Shown piece after piece: positions 61,568 through 64,000 of a stretch of 64,000 bases of DNA. The notes under the pieces are model-generated. The model did not search any database and was not told the origin of the DNA. It saw only the letters and a program-made list of their open reading frames with translations. Made by a program: the position numbers and the translations under genes. Each line of letters opens with the position of its first letter. The first letter of the stretch is position 1. Origin of the DNA: Thermococcus stetteri (GTDB lineage Archaea; Methanobacteriota_B; Thermococci; Thermococcales; Thermococcaceae); assembly GCF_017873335.1 (NCBI RefSeq), contig NZ_JAGGKB010000004.1, forward strand, positions 1 to 64,000, given 5' to 3'.

Positions 61568-62264
61568 GCCTCTCGTAGAGCCTCTCGTAGGCCGAGATTA
61601 GGTCTCCCTTGTCGAACCTGAAAACGTCCTTGTCGAGGCTCTCCATGGTCTCGGCATCCCAGAAGCGGCAGGTGTCAGGGCTTATCTCATCGCCGAGGAC
61701 TATCTCGCCCCTCGCGTTTTTTCCGAACTCCAGCTTGAAGTCCACGAGTATTATGCCCTTCTCCCTGAAGTACTCCCTGAGGATCTCGTTCACCTTAAGG
61801 GCCGTCCTTTCCATCTCCCTGAGCTCGTCCTCGCCTATTCCGAGGATTTTAGCGTGGTATTGGTTTATCATCGGGTCTCCGAGGAAGTCGTCCTTGTAGT
61901 AGAGCTCAACTATCGGCTCCGGGAGCTCGGTTCCTTCGGCCAGCAGGAGGCGCTTCTTCAAGCTTCCGGCAACGACGTTCCTCACAACGACCTCGAGGGG
62001 GTACATCCTGAGCCTCTCTGCGATGAGCTTGTTGTCGCCGGCGATGCCTATAAAGTGCGTCTTAACTCCCTTCTCCTCGAGGATCTTGAAGAGGTGGGCG
62101 CTTATCTGGGCGTTGAGCCAGCCCTTTCCTCTGAACTGGGCCTTTTTCTCGCCGTTAAAGGCCGTCGCATCGTCCTTGAACTCCAGGATTACCTTCTCCT
62201 CATCCAGGGGGATTACCTTCTTGGCCTTGCCTTCGTAGACATCCACGATAATCACCATTTTCAT
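61539..62264 (-). CDS. purC: SAICAR synthetase
   Basis: 241 residues: VYEGKAKKVIPLDEEKVILE, FKDDATAFNG, FIGIAGDNKLIAERLRMYPL, VVRNVVAGSLKKR, and KLEFGKNARGEIVLGDEISP with DTCRFWD. It joins aspartate to CAIR. No ribosome binding site precedes the ATG at 62262-62264, and the leader is short and A/T-rich, so the mRNA may be leaderless; an ATG at 62258 is an alternative. Confidence 0.95.
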   Translation of the reverse strand: MKMVIIVDVYEGKAKKVIPLDEEKVILEFKDDATAFNGEKKAQFRGKGWLNAQISAHLFKILEEKGVKTHFIGIAGDNKLIAERLRMYPLEVVVRNVVAGSLKKRLLLAEGTELPEPIVELYYKDDFLGDPMINQYHAKILGIGEDELREMERTALKVNEILREYFREKGIILVDFKLEFGKNARGEIVLGDEISPDTCRFWDAETMESLDKDVFRFDKGDLISAYERLYERLTGEAPARR

Positions 62265-62425
62265 GTAAAAAGCTTGGCCTTTTTAAGAATTTTTTGTCAT
62301 TAAATTGTTAATACATGGGCAAAGCTTTTAAACACTGACCTGCAAAAATCTGGCGTATATGTGGGCTAGATAAACACCTTAAAATCAAAGAGAACTGGTC
62401 ATAGAAAAGGCATCCGGTGAGAGCA

Positions 62426-63778
62426 ATGCGCGAGAAGTGCGGGATCTTCGCGGCAGCCACAGAGAACGCACCGAAAAAGGCTTACTACGCCCTGATAGCC
62501 CTCCAGCACCGCGGCCAGGAGAGCGCTGGAATAAGCGTCTGGAAGCACAGGATAAGGACGGTATCGGGTTTGGGCCTCGTTCAGGATGTCTTCAACGGAA
62601 AGGCCCTCTCATCCCTCCGCTCCAACCTTGCCATTGCCCACGTCCGCTATTCGACTTCCGGTTCTCTCACAGAGACCCAGCCCCTTGAGACGGAGTGCTG
62701 TGGGAAGAGGATAGCAATAGCCCACAACGGCACCCTCACCAACTTTCTCCCCCTGAGAAGGAAGTACGAGGGTATGGGGGTTAGGTTCCACCACTCAGTA
62801 GACTCCGAACTCCTTGGGATTTCGTTTCTCCGACACCTTAAAGAGACCGGGGACGAGTTCGAGGCCATGAGAGGGGTGTTCAACGAGGTCAAGGGTGCTT
62901 ACTCGGTTGCCCTCCTCTTCGACGGCAAAATCATCGTCGCGAGGGATCCCGTTGGGTTCAGGCCCCTGAGCTATGGAACAGGAGACGGCCACTACTTCGC
63001 GAGCGAGGACTCGGCCTTGAGGCTCTTCGTTGACGAAACCGAAGGCGGGGAAATCAGGGACGTTCAGCCCGGCGAAGTTTTCCTTATTTCAGAAGAGGGA
63101 GTGGAGAGCAGGGTTCTGGCGAAGGAGAGGCACCACCACTGCGTCTTCGAGTACATCTACTTCGCCCGGCCCGACAGCACAATAGACGGCGTGAACGTCT
63201 ATCAGGCGAGGGTCAGGATGGGAATGGAGCTGGCGAGGGAAAGCCCCGCCGACGGGGACGTTGTGATAGCCGTTCCAGATTCCGGAAGGGCCGCCGCGCT
63301 GGGCTTTTCGATGGAGAGCGGGATTCCCTACTCCGAGGGACTGATAAAGAACCGCTACATAGGAAGGACTTTCATCACCCCCGGCCAGTTTTACCGCGAG
63401 CTCAAGGTCAAGCTCAAGCTCTCGCCGGTGAGGGAGGTAATAGATGGAAAAAGGGTTGTCCTCATCGATGATTCAATCGTCCGCGGAACCACTATGAGGA
63501 GGATAGTCTCCCTCCTAAGGAAGGCAGGTGCAAAAGAGGTGCACGTGAGGATCTCCTCGCCCCCGATAAGACACCCCTGCTACATGGGAATAGACCTCCC
63601 AACGAGGCACGAGCTGATAGCGGCCTTCGGGAGCGTTGAGAAGGTGCGGGAAGCGATAGGCGCCGACAGTCTCGCTTATTTGAGCGTTGAGGGTCTTATC
63701 AGGGCCGTTGGCAAGAAAGACCTCTGCCTGGCGTGTCTCACCGGGGAGTATCCGGAGTGGTCCTTCAGGTTTTACTGA
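62426..63778 (+). CDS. purF: Amidophosphoribosyltransferase
   Basis: 450 residues. The N-terminal glutaminase has its nucleophile in [11 protein letters not shown]; Cys5 would become the mature N terminus after propeptide removal. [17 protein letters not shown] and HNGTLTNF follow. The C-terminal phosphoribosyltransferase domain has [32 protein letters not shown] and [11 protein letters not shown] are also family features. It catalyses the first committed step of purine synthesis. The ATG at 62426 has GGTGAG upstream; the GTG at 62417 lies within it. Confidence 0.95.
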   Translation: MREKCGIFAAATENAPKKAYYALIALQHRGQESAGISVWKHRIRTVSGLGLVQDVFNGKALSSLRSNLAIAHVRYSTSGSLTETQPLETECCGKRIAIAHNGTLTNFLPLRRKYEGMGVRFHHSVDSELLGISFLRHLKETGDEFEAMRGVFNEVKGAYSVALLFDGKIIVARDPVGFRPLSYGTGDGHYFASEDSALRLFVDETEGGEIRDVQPGEVFLISEEGVESRVLAKERHHHCVFEYIYFARPDSTIDGVNVYQARVRMGMELARESPADGDVVIAVPDSGRAAALGFSMESGIPYSEGLIKNRYIGRTFITPGQFYRELKVKLKLSPVREVIDGKRVVLIDDSIVRGTTMRRIVSLLRKAGAKEVHVRISSPPIRHPCYMGIDLPTRHELIAAFGSVEKVREAIGADSLAYLSVEGLIRAVGKKDLCLACLTGEYPEWSFRFY

Positions 63779-64000
63779 ATCGCTTCCTCAGGGCTTCAAC
63801 AACTTTTTCACTGAAGCAGACTCCTTTGGCCCTGAGCTCAAGCAGAAGGGGTTCAAGATCTTCTTCCAAAAGACCCCTTTCTTTGGCGATGAAAAGCAAC
63901 GCCAGGGTTCCCGCAACCTTTATCCCAAGGGACTTCGCTATGAGCCTCGGAATCTTCTCATCGAGAATCAGCAAAATCCGCGTTCAGCTCTCCGGCGAGC
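63765..64000 (-). pseudogene. PIN-like (DUF3368) protein, frameshifted, cut by window end
   Basis: The tail LILDEKIPRLIAKSLGIKVA, then GTLALLFIAKERGLL, matches DUF3368/PIN-type toxin-like proteins. Upstream, toward the window end, LAGELNADFADSR is in the neighbouring frame; removing one T at the TTTT run near 63981 would give AGELNAD-LLILDE. The expected acidic residue of the PIN site (LLILDEK) is present. It overlaps the end of purF by 14 nt. The N terminus is outside the window. Confidence 0.5.

Noticed and set aside
1-64000. CRISPR arrays and cas genes
   Set aside because: No regularly spaced repeats of 25-40 bp and no Cas motif was seen anywhere in the window.

Overview
The window is chromosomal DNA of a hyperthermophilic euryarchaeon of the order Thermococcales, most likely the genus Thermococcus. 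The evidence is a KOD-type family B DNA polymerase without inteins, archaeosine tRNA-guanine transglycosylase, a superoxide reductase/rubredoxin/rubrerythrin set, both archaeal GAPDH and non-phosphorylating GapN, archaeal PurP, a CGP-CTERM surface protein, and promoters with BRE/TATA boxes and GGTG-type ribosome binding sites. Gene density is high and many neighbouring genes overlap by 4 nt.

Layout. 1-2650: start of a TnpB, then a minus-strand operon of small membrane proteins and RecA/KaiC-like proteins, one of them a pseudogene. 2787-3904: superoxide-detoxifying operon. 3963-7624: a composite transposon, in which two IS1595-family copies enclose a small wHTH gene and gapN, bounded by an 8-bp target duplication. 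7781-18322: housekeeping genes (DUF167, GAPDH with a palindromic operator, Lhr-type helicase, glycosyltransferase, phosphate transporter, TgtA) and a decayed GH99-like lipoprotein. 18319-29170: accessory island with duplicated tRNA-Val(TAC) genes around a membrane transglutaminase-like protein, a broken membrane protein, an internally deleted IS1595 relic, three unrecognised genes (23865-28624) and an IS982 relic. 29350-44626: core genes (AsnRS, amidohydrolase, solute-binding protein, two NYN-domain proteins after TmcA, S9 peptidase, SAM synthetase, phosphodiesterase, aminotransferase, NfeD-like protein, YgjP-like peptidase). 44803-46346: decayed DUF6884 plus HhH-GPD glycosylase remnants. 46359-52349: PolB, RNA m5C methyltransferase, AMMECR1, DUF77 and DUF373 proteins. 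52415-63778: a purine biosynthesis neighbourhood (purP, purD, purE, purT, purM, purC, purF), broken by a pair of RecA-like proteins without Walker A and a dead IS200/IS605 element. The window ends in a broken PIN-like gene.

How the genes work together. PurF, PurD, PurT, PurM, PurE, PurC and PurP cover most steps from PRPP to FAICAR; PurLQS and PurB are not in the window. GapN (glycolytic) and GAPDH (gluconeogenic) lie within 5 kb of each other only because gapN sits in the composite transposon. That transposon landed at the upstream edge of the rubrerythrin core promoter.

The best candidate for an undescribed system is the three-gene set 23865-28624: two large, mostly helical soluble proteins and one membrane protein, between two insertion-sequence relics, with short related reverse ORFs after the first and third genes. 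The best-supported structural discovery is the gapN composite transposon. All functional calls come from reading motifs and remembered family features; no database search was run.
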